A stretch of DNA of 54,036 bases from an uncultured Acidimicrobiales bacterium (GTDB taxonomy: Bacteria; Actinomycetota; Acidimicrobiia; Acidimicrobiales; SZUA-35), in NCBI GenBank assembly GCA_937925335.1, contig CALEWY010000082.1, forward strand, positions 1-54,036, written 5' to 3'. Every line of letters starts with the position of its first letter. Position 1 is the stretch's first letter. The translations under genes were made by a program, and so were the position numbers. Below the pieces are notes generated by a model. The model saw only the letters and a program-made list of their open reading frames with translations, had not been told where the DNA came from and did not search any database. Of the stretch, positions 16,225-25,492 are shown piece by piece.

Positions 16225-18090
16225 TCAAACGGCTGGTTCGTTGCGGACCAAGATGTTGTAGAGCTCGCTATAAAGCCCACCCTTTGCAAGCAACTCGTCG
16301 TGAGTTCCTTGCTCGGCAAGCGCACCATCGTCGACCACGAGGATCTGGTCCGCATCGGTGATCGTCGAGAGACGATGAGCGATCACCAGGGCCGTCCGGC
16401 CGGCGAGCGCTTTGGCCAGCGCTTCTTGCACGAGTTGTTCGTTCTCGGAGTCGAGATGGCTGGTCGCCTCGTCGAGAATGACCACCGACGGGTTCTTGAG
16501 GAGCATCCGAGCGATCGACAAGCGCTGCTTTTCACCACCGGACATCCGGTAGCCACGCTCGCCAACCATCGTGTTGTAGCCAGCGGGCAGCTTGGCGATC
16601 ATCTCGTGAATCTGCGCGGCCTCGCACGCCGCTTGCAGCTCTTCATCGGTGGCATCGGGCTTGGCGTACCGAAGATTGTCGGCAACCGACTCGTGGAACA
16701 GGTGCGGGTCTTGCACCACCACGCCAATCGCTTTGCGCAACGAGTCTTGCGTGACCGAACGGACGTCATGGCCATCGATCTTCACCGCACCGTCGATCAC
16801 GTCGTAGAGACGAGGAACCAAGTTGGTGATCGTCGTCTTGCCAGCGCCCGAGGGGCCGACGAGGGCAACGGTTTGACCTGGCTCGATCGTGAACGACAGG
16901 TTCTCGAGCGTTGGCCCTTCGACGATCGTCGGGTCGGCCTCACCCGCTGGTGTTTCGAGGCTCGGGATGATGGCGTCGTTCGCACCGGGGTAGGCGAAGG
17001 TGACGTCGTCGAAGATGATCTGGCCTCGAGGGCCGACAAGCTCGATGGCGTCATCATCATCGACGAGGGGCGATGGCGCATCGAGCACTTCGAAGACACG
17101 GTCGAAGCTGACCAGTGCGGTGAGCACGTCGATACGAGCGTTCGTGAGACCGGTGAGTGGCTGGTAGATCCGACCGACGAGAAGACCCATCGTCGCGAGC
17201 TCACCAGCCTCGATCGAACCGTTGATGGCGAAGAGGCCGCCGAGTCCGTAGACCATTGCCGTGCCGATGGCTCCGAGCAGGCCGAGCATGATCATGAAAC
17301 CGCGGGTGAACATGGCCGAACGAATGCCGATGTCTCGAACGCGAAGGGCCCGGGATGAGAACAGCTCAGCCTCGTCGTCTTGGCGGCCGAAGAGTTTGAC
17401 GAGCAGTGCGCCGGACACGTTGAAGCGTTCGGTCATCGTGGAATTCATCGCCGCGTTGAGGTCCATGCCTTCACGGGTGATCGACTGCTGGATCGCGCCG
17501 ATCCTGCGATAGGGCAACACGAAGATCGGCGTCAGCAGCAGAGCAAGAGCGGTGAGTCGCCATTCGAGAACGACCATCGCGATGAGCGTTGTGATGAGCG
17601 TCAACACGTTGGAGACGACCGTGCCGAGTGTCGTGGTGAGCGCTCGCTGTGCACCGATCACGTCGGAGTTGAGTCGGTTCGTGAGCACGCCGGTTTGTGT
17701 GCGAGTGAAGAACGCGATCGGAAGGCGCTGCACGTGATCGAAGAGCGCCGATCGCAGGTCGTAGATGACACCCTCACCGATGCGCGATGACCAATAGCGC
17801 TCGACCAGCGACATGATCGCGCTGACGATCGAAGAGATCACGATGAAGGCCGCGAACAGGCCGAGCTTGCCTCGATCCTGGTTTGGGATGACGTCGTCGA
17901 TGATCCGACCAAAGAGAATCGGCGGGACGAGGCCGGTGGCCGCTTGGCCGATCACGGCGATGAGGAAGCCGAGGACCATGCCTCGATAGGGGCTCGCGAA
18001 CCGCCACACGCGGGCGGCCGCTTCCTTTTCGATTTTGGCGCCCTGCATCTGTGTGCGATCACGGGGCCAGATGGCGTGCATTTGCATCAT
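16225..18090 (-). CDS. ABC-type exporter half-transporter (fused membrane and ATPase domains)
   Basis: This 621-residue protein has an N-terminal six-helix ABC exporter membrane domain (about 25-325) and a C-terminal ATPase with Walker A VGPSGAGKTT, signature MSGGEKQR, Walker B VVILDEATSHLD and the H-loop in IAHRLSTI. It belongs to the MsbA/LmrA/BmrA-like group. It lies upstream of cydAB on the same strand with a 97-bp gap, which invites comparison with CydDC, the exporter needed for bd oxidase assembly. A single half-transporter must homodimerise, so a general lipid or drug exporter is equally likely. Start ATG 18090 has a TAGCCT box 8 nt upstream; Met codons a few residues further in are possible alternatives. 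Confidence 0.85.
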   Translation of the reverse strand: MMQMHAIWPRDRTQMQGAKIEKEAAARVWRFASPYRGMVLGFLIAVIGQAATGLVPPILFGRIIDDVIPNQDRGKLGLFAAFIVISSIVSAIMSLVERYWSSRIGEGVIYDLRSALFDHVQRLPIAFFTRTQTGVLTNRLNSDVIGAQRALTTTLGTVVSNVLTLITTLIAMVVLEWRLTALALLLTPIFVLPYRRIGAIQQSITREGMDLNAAMNSTMTERFNVSGALLVKLFGRQDDEAELFSSRALRVRDIGIRSAMFTRGFMIMLGLLGAIGTAMVYGLGGLFAINGSIEAGELATMGLLVGRIYQPLTGLTNARIDVLTALVSFDRVFEVLDAPSPLVDDDDAIELVGPRGQIIFDDVTFAYPGANDAIIPSLETPAGEADPTIVEGPTLENLSFTIEPGQTVALVGPSGAGKTTITNLVPRLYDVIDGAVKIDGHDVRSVTQDSLRKAIGVVVQDPHLFHESVADNLRYAKPDATDEELQAACEAAQIHEMIAKLPAGYNTMVGERGYRMSGGEKQRLSIARMLLKNPSVVILDEATSHLDSENEQLVQEALAKALAGRTALVIAHRLSTITDADQILVVDDGALAEQGTHDELLAKGGLYSELYNILVRNEPAV

Positions 18091-18171
18091 TGGTGGTCAG
18101 GCTACGAGCATCCGGGCAGACGAGGTCTGCTCCGGCTGTGCGAGCGCCCTCCTTCCGAGAGAGAGAAGTCG

Positions 18172-19245
18172 ATGGAATTGGGTGTGTGCGTTGCCTCGAA
18201 GATCGACGACATCGACTACGTCGTGCGGGCCGAACAGCTCGGCTTCACGCATGCGTGGTTCGCCGATTCGCAGATGATCTGGAGCGATCCCTACGCGTGT
18301 TTGGCGCTCGCAGCCGATCGAACGTCGGCCATTCGTCTGGGCACCGGTGTTGCGGTTGCTGCGACTCGGCCCGCTCCGGTGACAGCGGCGAGCATCGCCA
18401 CAATCAACCACATCGCCCCTGACCGGACCTTTCTCGGCATCGGAACCGGTAACACGGCGATGCGGATCATGGGCCACAAGCCGATGCGGATCGCCGAGTT
18501 CGACGAGTACCTCACATCGCTCGCTCCTCTGCTCCGAGGCGAGGAAGCCGAGCTCATGTGGCGAGGCGACGTGTCCCCCGTGCGCCACATCATGGCCGAC
18601 GACGGCTTTGTCTCGTTCAAGCCCGAGATCCCGATGTATGTCTCCGGGTTTGGGCCACGATCGTTGGCCCTCGCCGGCAAACACGGCCACGGAGCGGTGT
18701 TGTCGATCCCGCCCGACCCGGCCTTCATGGAGCGCATCTGGGGGTCGATCGAACGAGGTGCGACCGAGGTGGGCCGAACGATCGACCGAAGCTCGTTCCA
18801 CACTTGCTCGCTCACCACGATGGTGGTGCTCGAGCCCGGGGAGGCGATGGATTCCGACCGGGTCAAGGAGATGTGTGGTGCCTTCGCGATCGCCTCGCTC
18901 CACTACACCTATGACCAGTTCCGCAACTTTGGCCGGCCGCCCTCGTCGCCCGTCATCGCCGAGATGTGGGACGACTACCGGGCGGTGGTGGAGGAGACGC
19001 CGGAGGAACGTCGCCATCAACGAGTTCACGCCGGCCACAACTGTTGGGTACTTCCCGAAGAGGAACGGTTCGTCACCGCTGATCTCATCGCAAGTACCTG
19101 CCTTGTCGGATCGCCCGATCAATTGCTGGATCGACTCGCCAAACTTGACGCCGTCGGCCTCGATCAGGTGATGCTCCTGCCGCCCTTGGCACCTCGTTAC
19201 GACGTGCTCGAGTCGGTCGGCGCCGAGGTGATCCCCCACTTGTAG
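18172..19245 (+). CDS. LLM-class (F420-dependent type) oxidoreductase
   Basis: A 357-residue luciferase-like TIM-barrel protein: AEQLGFTHAWFADSQ (strand-helix 1), RLGTGVAVAATRPAPVTAA, RTFLGIGTGNTAMRIMG and PEIPMYVSGFGPRSLALAG are all typical of the F420-dependent methylenetetrahydromethanopterin-reductase-like branch. The substrate is unknown; relatives reduce or oxidise many small molecules with F420 or FMN. The start at ATG 18172 follows a weak GAGAG site, and the open frame upstream of it is a shadow. It is divergent from the ABC exporter gene with 81 bp between the starts. Confidence 0.85.
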   Translation: MELGVCVASKIDDIDYVVRAEQLGFTHAWFADSQMIWSDPYACLALAADRTSAIRLGTGVAVAATRPAPVTAASIATINHIAPDRTFLGIGTGNTAMRIMGHKPMRIAEFDEYLTSLAPLLRGEEAELMWRGDVSPVRHIMADDGFVSFKPEIPMYVSGFGPRSLALAGKHGHGAVLSIPPDPAFMERIWGSIERGATEVGRTIDRSSFHTCSLTTMVVLEPGEAMDSDRVKEMCGAFAIASLHYTYDQFRNFGRPPSSPVIAEMWDDYRAVVEETPEERRHQRVHAGHNCWVLPEEERFVTADLIASTCLVGSPDQLLDRLAKLDAVGLDQVMLLPPLAPRYDVLESVGAEVIPHL

Positions 19246-19320
19246 CGGTCTCGTCTGGCGTTCGCCCGTTCGCCGAGCGCTCATCCGATGTGCGCCTTCC
19301 TTCCGAATCGCGACGCCGGC

Positions 19321-19776
19321 TCACTGATAGCTCACCACTTCGAATTCAACGCCGTCGCGGTCGAGGAAGTAGAAGCGACGGCCGGGCTCGTAGTCGCCAA
19401 ACGAGAACGGCTCGATGTTGGCCGCTCGCACTCGCCGCTCGATCTCATCCAGGTCGTCGACCACGACGGCAATGTGGTTCAAACCGTTGATGGCGTAACC
19501 GGCGTCGGTGATCCCGCTGGGGTCGGTCGGCGGACGATAGAGGGCGACGTATTGGCCATCGGTGCCGACATGAACCGTGTAGCCGCCGCCCTTCGCACCA
19601 CCGGTCCAGCGGACGTGCCAGCCGAAGAGTTCGCCCAGCAGAGCAGCTGAAGCATCGGGGTCGGAGACCGTGAGGTTCACGTGTTCAAGCTGAACGGTTG
19701 TCTTCGGTTGGGTCGCCGCTGAATCAGCCAGTGCGGAGTGGGTCGTGGTCGATGAGGTCGTTGTGGAAGTTGTCAT
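19321..19776 (-). CDS. VOC-superfamily protein (glyoxalase/bleomycin-resistance fold), probable SoxR target
   Basis: A 151-residue protein with a Thr/Ser-rich 25-residue head and then a single-chain VOC fold. Module one is VQLEHVNLTVSDPDASAALLGELFGW; module two is GLNHIAVVVDDLDEIERRV, closing with FYFLDRDGVEFEVV. Metal ligands of the type seen in glyoxalase I are plausible: His at LEHVN, His at LNHIA and Glu at VEFE. The substrate is unknown; dioxygenase, epimerase and resistance proteins share the fold. It is divergent from soxR, and a sox box lies between its -35 and -10 elements, so it is probably induced by redox-active compounds through SoxR. The Thr/Ser-rich head is unusual and may not be conserved. 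Confidence 0.82.
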   Translation of the reverse strand: MTTSTTTSSTTTHSALADSAATQPKTTVQLEHVNLTVSDPDASAALLGELFGWHVRWTGGAKGGGYTVHVGTDGQYVALYRPPTDPSGITDAGYAINGLNHIAVVVDDLDEIERRVRAANIEPFSFGDYEPGRRFYFLDRDGVEFEVVSYQ

Positions 19777-19783
19777 GCCTTCT

Positions 19784-19814
19784 GTTGTAATATCTCAAGT
19801 AATGTTGAGGTCAA
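19784..19814 (-). promoter_or_regulatory. SoxR-type promoter of the VOC gene (TTGACC, 19-bp spacer, TACAAC)
   Basis: On the minus strand TTGACC (19809-19814) and TACAAC (19784-19789) are separated by 19 bp, the overlong spacing typical of MerR/SoxR-activated promoters. The start codon follows 7 nt after TACAAC. A TATTAC at 19787-19792 gives a 16-bp alternative spacing. Confidence 0.6.
19793..19810. promoter_or_regulatory. Sox box shared by soxR and the VOC gene
   Basis: Read on the minus strand the site is CCTCAACATTACTTGAGA. It matches the known enterobacterial SoxR operator CCTCAAGTTAACTTGAGG at 14 of 18 positions, with arms CTCAA/TTGAG. It lies inside the spacer of the VOC promoter and covers the soxR start codon. 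Confidence 0.75.
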
Positions 19815-20287
19815 GGAAAAATGATCCACTCCTCGCGATCGGCGCCGTGAGCGACCGAACCGGCCTCGCGGTGTCCGCAATCCGGTTCTACGAGTCGAAG
19901 GGTTTGGTCGAATCCGAGCGCGCGGAGTCCGGCCACCGACGCTTTCGCAAGAGTGTGATTCGACGGTTGTCGTTCATCTTGATCAGCCAGCGTCTCGGCT
20001 ATTCGCTCGACGAGATTCGAGACCAGCTCGAGCGACTTCCGAACGGACGGACACCAACGGAGAAGGACTGGAACAAACTCGCTGTTGGGTTCTCATCCGA
20101 CATCGAACAACGAATCGCTGGCTTGCAACAGCTGCAGGAGAGCCTGGCCGGCTGTATTGGATGCGGCTGCCTCTCGATGAAGAAGTGCCACCTCTGGAAC
20201 CCCGACGATGCGGCAGCCGATCTCGGCGACGGCCCTCGCTACCTCCTCGGCAACAGCGCGAAGGATCTCCCCGGGAAAACCTCTTAG
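19802..20287 (+). CDS. soxR: Redox-sensitive MerR-family activator SoxR
   Basis: A 161-residue MerR-type regulator. The winged helix (IGAVSDRTGLAVSAIRFYESKGLVESER) is followed by the dimerisation helix and the [2Fe-2S] motif CIGCGCLSMKKC, the SoxR hallmark with four Cys; oxidation of the cluster activates target promoters. I start at ATG 19802. A TAATAT box at 19788-19793 lies 8 nt before it, so the transcript would be leaderless or nearly so, and the sox box would cover the transcription start and give autorepression. An earlier in-frame ATG at 19775 overlaps the VOC start codon and is less likely. The stop overlaps the convergent GNAT stop. Confidence 0.92.
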   Translation: MLRSRKNDPLLAIGAVSDRTGLAVSAIRFYESKGLVESERAESGHRRFRKSVIRRLSFILISQRLGYSLDEIRDQLERLPNGRTPTEKDWNKLAVGFSSDIEQRIAGLQQLQESLAGCIGCGCLSMKKCHLWNPDDAAADLGDGPRYLLGNSAKDLPGKTS

Positions 20288-20745
20288 ATCGTGAGCGTGT
20301 GGGTGATGCCGTCCACCTCGTTTGTTGGCGTGAATCCGAGTGATTCCCAAAACGGCGGAGCAGCTTCGCTGGCTCGGGCGTTACACGTGAACACATCGGT
20401 GTGTGGGCGGCCCGCGTCGAGCAACGTCGCCGCCAAGGCCCGGGCAACACCTCGACGCCGCCAGGCTTGAGCGACATAGAACCGCCGAACACGCAACGCT
20501 CCCTCCACGTGTGGACAATGCGTGAGGCCACCAACACCAACGACTTCGACTCCAGCCACCTCACCACCGGCGATCGCAACCAACGCCTGTTCACCGGGCA
20601 GCGAGAATCGCTGCGACCCGTCGCTCCACTGGCTGACGAACGTCGTCACGTTCCGGATACCGACGCTCGACGATTCGTCGATGAGCTGAGCAAAGCCCTC
20701 GGGTACCCACGATTCAGGCGGCGCAATTGTGAAGTCGCTCACCAT
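20284..20745 (-). CDS. GNAT-family N-acetyltransferase
   Basis: A 153-residue protein with the acetyl-CoA-binding motif of the GNAT fold: RRFYVAQAWRRRGVARALAATLL (Q/RxxGxG/A-like loop RRRGVA) and the C-terminal FWESLGF segment. The upstream strand pair VAIAGGEVAGVEVVGVGGL is also typical. The substrate cannot be predicted. Its stop codon overlaps that of soxR (TTAG at 20284-20287), and its start lies 22 bp from the divergent SDR gene. Confidence 0.85.
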   Translation of the reverse strand: MVSDFTIAPPESWVPEGFAQLIDESSSVGIRNVTTFVSQWSDGSQRFSLPGEQALVAIAGGEVAGVEVVGVGGLTHCPHVEGALRVRRFYVAQAWRRRGVARALAATLLDAGRPHTDVFTCNARASEAAPPFWESLGFTPTNEVDGITHTLTI

Positions 20746-20767
20746 CAGATCGTGGCAGAGTCATTCC

Positions 20768-21571
20768 ATGACTGCATCGACGTTGCGCATCTTGATCACC
20801 GGAGCCGGGCGAGCGATCGGTCACGCCGCTGCCGTTGAACTCGCCGAACGAGGACACGAGGTGATCGCAACAGCGCGAGACATCAACGCCGCTGACCCCA
20901 TCGATGGGGTGCGATTCATCCAGCTCGATGTGACCGATCCCGAGTCGATCACGACCGCACTGGAGGCGGCCGGTCCGGTCGACGTGTTGGTCAACAATGC
21001 TGCGCTTTCTGGTGCTGGCCCACTCGAGGATTACCCGCTCGAACGACTCAGAGCGATGCTCGAAACCAACACGATCGCTCCTCTTGCGATGGTCCAAGCG
21101 CTCGTGCCGCATTGGAAGGCACAGGGCCACGGCCTGATCATCAACGTGTCGAGCGTTCAGGGCCAGGTCGGATCTCCAATGGAGGGTCCTTACTGCGCCA
21201 GCAAGTTCGGGCTCGAAGGGCTATCCGAGGCGCTCCACTACGAGCTCAACCACTTCGGGATCCGGACCGTGATCGTGCAGCCTGGCTACATCGCGCCAGG
21301 CATGAAGAGTTCGCCACGGCACGACGGGCCAGCGGACTACGCCGAACTGTGGGATCAGTGGGCCAACACCAGCTCGACGGTCACCGGTGAATCGGGGCGT
21401 ACGCCAACGGTCGAAGCCGCCCGCGTGATCGCCGATGCGATCGAGAACCCGGAGACACCGCTGCGCGTTCGGGTGGGAGCAGACGCCGAGTTCATCCTCG
21501 ACGCCTGGAAGCAGCTCGGCGATGCCGAGTTTGAAGCGGCGATGCGCTCGACGCTTGGACTGACCTGGTAA
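20768..21571 (+). CDS. Short-chain dehydrogenase/reductase
   Basis: A 267-residue classical SDR. The Rossmann motif is slightly altered (ILITGAGRAIGHAAAVELA, TGxxxxIG), followed by LDVTDPES, the NNAA motif (VDVLVNNAALSG), catalytic Ser in INVSSVQG and YxxxK in YCASKFGLEGLSEAL. The start at ATG 20768 has a CAGAGT box 6 nt upstream, possibly a leaderless promoter. The substrate is unknown; NAD(P) is the expected cofactor. It is convergent with pgi, 12 bp apart. Confidence 0.9.
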   Translation: MTASTLRILITGAGRAIGHAAAVELAERGHEVIATARDINAADPIDGVRFIQLDVTDPESITTALEAAGPVDVLVNNAALSGAGPLEDYPLERLRAMLETNTIAPLAMVQALVPHWKAQGHGLIINVSSVQGQVGSPMEGPYCASKFGLEGLSEALHYELNHFGIRTVIVQPGYIAPGMKSSPRHDGPADYAELWDQWANTSSTVTGESGRTPTVEAARVIADAIENPETPLRVRVGADAEFILDAWKQLGDAEFEAAMRSTLGLTW

Positions 21572-21583
21572 TTCGCCGGACGG

Positions 21584-23218
21584 TCAGCGGCGGCGGGTTG
21601 CTCGGTAATGACGGATCAGGGCGTTGGTGGACGAGTCGTGATCGAGCTCGTCATCGCTGGTCAGCTCCGGCACGATGCCTCGAGCGAGTTCCTTGCCGAG
21701 CTCCACACCCCACTGGTCGAACGAGTTCACACCCCACACCGTTCCCTGCGTGAACACCTTGTGCTCGTAGAGGGCGACGAGTTGGCCGAGCACTCGTGGC
21801 GTCAGCTCATCGGCCAGGATCATGTTGGTCGGTCGGCTGCCCGCAAAGCTGCGGTGGCTGATGAGACCCTCAGAGGCACCCTGTGCGGCCACCTCTTCGC
21901 CCGTCTTGCCGAAGGCGAGGGCCTCGGCCTGTGCGAACAGGTTCGCGATCAACAGATCGTGCTGTCCGCCGACGTCTTGCGCCGGGTTGATCACACCGAT
22001 GAGATCGGCCGGGATCACTGTGGTCCCCTGGTGGATGAGTTGGTAGAAGGCGTGCTGGCCGTTGGTGCCGGGCTCACCCCAGATGATGGGGCCGGTCTCA
22101 TGGTCGACGGGCGAACCGTCGAGGTGAACCGACTTGCCGTTGCTCTCCATGTCGAGCTGTTGCAAGTAGGCGGGGAAACGCTCGAGGTACTGGCTGTATG
22201 GCAGCACGGCGTGGCTAGGGAAGCCGAGGAAGTTGCGATACCAAATGCCGAGAAGCCCGAGCATGGCCGGGAGGTTCTCGCGAAGAGGCGCCGATCCCAT
22301 GTGTGTATCGATGTCGTTGAAGCCGGCGAGGAACTCACCGAACTCGTCAGCGCCAATGGCGATCATGACGCTCATTCCGATCGCCGAGTCAACGGAGTAA
22401 CGACCGCCGACCCAATCCCAGAAGCCGAACATGTTCGCCGTGTCGATCCCGAACTCGCCGACCCCATCAGCATTGGTCGAGAGTGCAATGAAGTGCTTTG
22501 CCACGGCTTCGGACGCATCGGCATCCGCCAGCCCGTCAAGGATCCATGCCTTCGCACTGGATGCGTTCGCCAGCGTCTCCTGCGTGGTGAACGTCTTCGA
22601 CGCAACGATGAACAGCGTCTCCGCTGGATCGAGCTTCTTCAGCGTCTCGACCATGTGGGTCGGGTCGACGTTCGAAACGAAATGGCACTCGATCGACTCG
22701 CGGTAGTGAGCGAGTGCTCGGTAGGCCATGAGCGGGCCAAGATCCGAACCACCGATGCCGACGTTGACCACGTGGCGGATTCGCGAGCCGGTCGCTCCCG
22801 TCCACTCGCCGGAACGAATGCGTTCGGCAACAGCAGCCATTCGGCCGAGCACTTCGTGAACATCGGCGACCACATCGTCACCCTCGATCATGAGCGAGTC
22901 AGTCGCTGGCCGACGCAGCGCAGTGTGCAGAACCGCTCGGCCTTCGGTGGTGTTGATGACCTCGCCGGCCACCATGGCCTGATAGCGCTCAGCCACACCC
23001 GTCTCTTCGCCGAGGGCGATGAGCGCGTCCAGGATCTCATCGTTGATCAGGTTCTTCGACAGGTCGGCCGTGAGGCCTGCGGCGGTCACCGTGTAGCGCT
23101 CGGCCCGACCGGGATCGGCTTCGAACTGCTCGCGCAGGTTCATATCGCGAGCGGTGGCAGCGAGTTCGGTGAGGCGGGCCCACGCTGGCGTCTGGGTCGG
23201 GGAATTCGTGTCGCTCAT
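21584..23218 (-). CDS. pgi: Glucose-6-phosphate isomerase
   Basis: This 544-residue protein interconverts glucose-6-phosphate and fructose-6-phosphate. Family motifs are visible throughout: [48 protein letters not shown], the second PGI signature region near [16 protein letters not shown], and [12 protein letters not shown] start at ATG 23218, preceded by AGGGG at good spacing; the open frame upstream of it is non-conserved. A 539-residue open frame on the opposite strand (21608-23227) is a shadow. Confidence 0.95.
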   Translation of the reverse strand: MSDTNSPTQTPAWARLTELAATARDMNLREQFEADPGRAERYTVTAAGLTADLSKNLINDEILDALIALGEETGVAERYQAMVAGEVINTTEGRAVLHTALRRPATDSLMIEGDDVVADVHEVLGRMAAVAERIRSGEWTGATGSRIRHVVNVGIGGSDLGPLMAYRALAHYRESIECHFVSNVDPTHMVETLKKLDPAETLFIVASKTFTTQETLANASSAKAWILDGLADADASEAVAKHFIALSTNADGVGEFGIDTANMFGFWDWVGGRYSVDSAIGMSVMIAIGADEFGEFLAGFNDIDTHMGSAPLRENLPAMLGLLGIWYRNFLGFPSHAVLPYSQYLERFPAYLQQLDMESNGKSVHLDGSPVDHETGPIIWGEPGTNGQHAFYQLIHQGTTVIPADLIGVINPAQDVGGQHDLLIANLFAQAEALAFGKTGEEVAAQGASEGLISHRSFAGSRPTNMILADELTPRVLGQLVALYEHKVFTQGTVWGVNSFDQWGVELGKELARGIVPELTSDDELDHDSSTNALIRHYRATRRR

Positions 23219-23310
23219 AGCCCCTGACGGTACCCCGGTAGACCTGTCCGCTCGGGCAGCCCGCTCGGCGGCCAAACCAGCCGACTACTCGCCGGGAGAG
23301 GAGCCGGCTG

Positions 23311-23316
23311 TACCGT
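23311..23316 (+). promoter_or_regulatory. Candidate leaderless -10 box (TACCGT) for the S9 peptidase gene
   Basis: TACCGT is 7 nt before GTG 23324, and no Shine-Dalgarno sequence lies in between. No clear -35 is seen. Confidence 0.45.
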
Positions 23317-23323
23317 CCAACTC

Positions 23324-25432
23324 GTGAGCACAACTGACGAGAACCTGTGGTTGGAAGAAGTCTTGGGCGACGACGCGTTGGCCTGGGTGGAGCAGCGCAA
23401 TGCGGTGACCGAAGCGGCCCTGTTCGAACGAGACGACTTCACGACCTTGCGAGCGGAAACGCTCGCACTCCTCGACGCCGACGATCGCATCGCGTTCCCA
23501 ACTCGACACGGCGAGGTGGTTCACAACTTCTGGACCGATGGCGAACACCCTCGCGGCTTGCTCCGTCGCACGAGTTGGGCCGCCTATCGGGCAGGCGAAG
23601 AGGAGTGGGAGACCATCCTCGACGTTGGCGCACTCGGCGAGTCCGAGGGTGAGTCGTGGGTGTTCGCTGGGTCGAGCACCCGTCGTTCGGATCGGCGACG
23701 GGCACTGATGGCGCTCTCCCCCGGCGGTTCGGATGCCACCGTCACCCGAGAGTTCGACCTCGTCGACAAGCGGTTCATTCCGGAAGACGAGGGCGGTTTC
23801 GTCCGCCCGCTCGCCAAGGGTGGGTTGACCTGGATCGATGACGACACCGTCTACGTCACGAGCGATTTCGGCGACGGCAGCCTCACCACGTCGGGATACG
23901 CCCGCACCGTTCGTAGGTGGCGACGAGGAACACCCATCACCGACGCCGAGATTGTGTCCGAGGCTGATGAGGACGACGTGCTTGCTGGTGTCTCGGTTTC
24001 GACCGTGCCCGGCTTCGAGCACCACACATTCGTCCGGGCGCCTGACTTCTTCACGAGCCGCACATGGATCGTGCCGAACGGTGACACCACCATCGAACCC
24101 GTCGAGATCGACGTCCCACTCGATGCCGAGGTGTGGGCCCACGAACGCTGGCTGTTCATCACACCGCGTTCTGACTTCGAACATGGCGGCGCCACGTATC
24201 CATCTGGCTCGCTGCTCGTCGCCAACCTCCAAGCGTTCCTCGATGGCTCCGCAGCGATCACCTCACTGTTCGAACCGAGCGATACCCGCGCTCTCGCCGG
24301 CGTTGCCTCAACTCGCAATCACCTCGTGCTCAACGTGATGGACGACGTTCGCAGCCAACTCGAAGTCGCCACCGCGCCGAGCGCTTCCGCAGCGGGCTCC
24401 GATGACCCCACCGAGTGGGCCGTCTCACCGCTCGTGGGCGCACCCGCAGCATGGACGCTGTCGGCGAGCGCCGTCGATGGGTCTGAACACGACGAGGTGT
24501 GGATCACCAGCACCGACTTCGTCACACCCGAGAGCCTCTCGGTTGTGAACCTGGCGGACGACGAACCGGCAGAGCTGCTGCGAAACGCACCACATCGTTT
24601 CGAGTCCGACGACGTCCAGATTGAGCAGCACTTTGCAACGAGCGCAGATGGGACCCGAGTGCCCTACTTCGTCGTTGGCGCAGCATCCGATCTGGCTTCG
24701 ACCGACGGCTCTCGGCCAACCCTCCTGAGTGCCTACGGCGGCTTCGAAGTGCCGCGAGTGGCCGCCTACTCCGGCGTGATCGGCCAGGCCTGGCTCTCAA
24801 AGGGCGGCGTCTACGTCCTCGCCAACATCCGAGGCGGCGGTGAATACGGGCCGAACTGGCATCGGGCAGGGCTCCGAGAGAAACGGCCACGCGTCTATGA
24901 AGATCTCGAAGCCGTCGCCACCGCGTTGATCGAACGCGGGCTCACCTCACCCGAGCGACTCGGTGTATCTGGCGGCAGCAACGGCGGATTGCTCGTCGGC
25001 AACATGTACGTGCGCTCCCCCGAAACCTTCGGCGCAGTCGTGTGCCAAGTCCCACTGCTCGACATGCAGCGCTATCACTTGTTGCTCGCCGGTGCATCGT
25101 GGATGGCCGAGTACGGCGACCCGGACAACCCGGACGACTGGGCATATCTCGAGGGCTACTCGCCCTATCACCAGGTGAGCCCAGACCGACTCGACGACTC
25201 GGTCACCTACCCCCCAATCCTCATCACCACGTCCACTCGAGACGACCGCGTTCATCCCGGGCATGCTCGCAAGATGGCGGCACGGCTCGAAGCCGCAGAC
25301 AAAGACGTCACCTACTGGGAGAATGTCGAGGGTGGCCACGGCGGCGCTGCCGACTCGGGGCAGCAAGCCACGATGCAAGCGCTGATCTACACCTTTCTGC
25401 GCGATCAGCTCATGTCTGGCGACGAGGCCTAG
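23324..25432 (+). CDS. Prolyl oligopeptidase family (S9) serine peptidase
   Basis: A 702-residue protein with no signal peptide. It opens with the S9 start LWLEEVLGDDALAWVEQRN, continues through a predicted seven-bladed propeller (about 60-400) and ends in an alpha/beta hydrolase domain. The nucleophile motif is GVSGGSNGG (Ser near residue 549), Asp is in TSTRDDRVHPGHA, and His is in EGGHGGAAD. The segment GGGEYGPNWHRAG is also diagnostic. It cleaves short peptides after proline or related residues in the cytoplasm; the natural substrate is unknown. GTG 23324 fits both homology and the leaderless box. Confidence 0.9.
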   Translation: MSTTDENLWLEEVLGDDALAWVEQRNAVTEAALFERDDFTTLRAETLALLDADDRIAFPTRHGEVVHNFWTDGEHPRGLLRRTSWAAYRAGEEEWETILDVGALGESEGESWVFAGSSTRRSDRRRALMALSPGGSDATVTREFDLVDKRFIPEDEGGFVRPLAKGGLTWIDDDTVYVTSDFGDGSLTTSGYARTVRRWRRGTPITDAEIVSEADEDDVLAGVSVSTVPGFEHHTFVRAPDFFTSRTWIVPNGDTTIEPVEIDVPLDAEVWAHERWLFITPRSDFEHGGATYPSGSLLVANLQAFLDGSAAITSLFEPSDTRALAGVASTRNHLVLNVMDDVRSQLEVATAPSASAAGSDDPTEWAVSPLVGAPAAWTLSASAVDGSEHDEVWITSTDFVTPESLSVVNLADDEPAELLRNAPHRFESDDVQIEQHFATSADGTRVPYFVVGAASDLASTDGSRPTLLSAYGGFEVPRVAAYSGVIGQAWLSKGGVYVLANIRGGGEYGPNWHRAGLREKRPRVYEDLEAVATALIERGLTSPERLGVSGGSNGGLLVGNMYVRSPETFGAVVCQVPLLDMQRYHLLLAGASWMAEYGDPDNPDDWAYLEGYSPYHQVSPDRLDDSVTYPPILITTSTRDDRVHPGHARKMAARLEAADKDVTYWENVEGGHGGAADSGQQATMQALIYTFLRDQLMSGDEA

Positions 25433-25479
25433 GTAGGTCTGCATCTTCAGTTCTCGATCCCGCATGCCGATCCACGACC

Positions 25480-25485
25480 TATGGT
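25480..25485 (+). promoter_or_regulatory. Candidate leaderless -10 box (TATGGT) for the L,D-transpeptidase gene
   Basis: TATGGT is 7 nt before GTG 25493. It overlaps the ATG at 25481, which argues that this ATG is part of the promoter and not the start codon. Confidence 0.4.
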
Positions 25486-25492
25486 CCGACGT

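Noticed and set aside
21608..23227. 539-codon open frame antisense to pgi
   Set aside because: It is the mirror of a well-conserved enzyme in GC-rich DNA, its predicted protein has no recognisable motif, and its composition is typical of a shadow frame.
25481..25492. ATG 25481 as start of the L,D-transpeptidase
   Set aside because: It overlaps a TATGGT box placed 7 nt before GTG 25493 and has no Shine-Dalgarno; the added four residues contribute nothing to the signal peptide. It remains possible.
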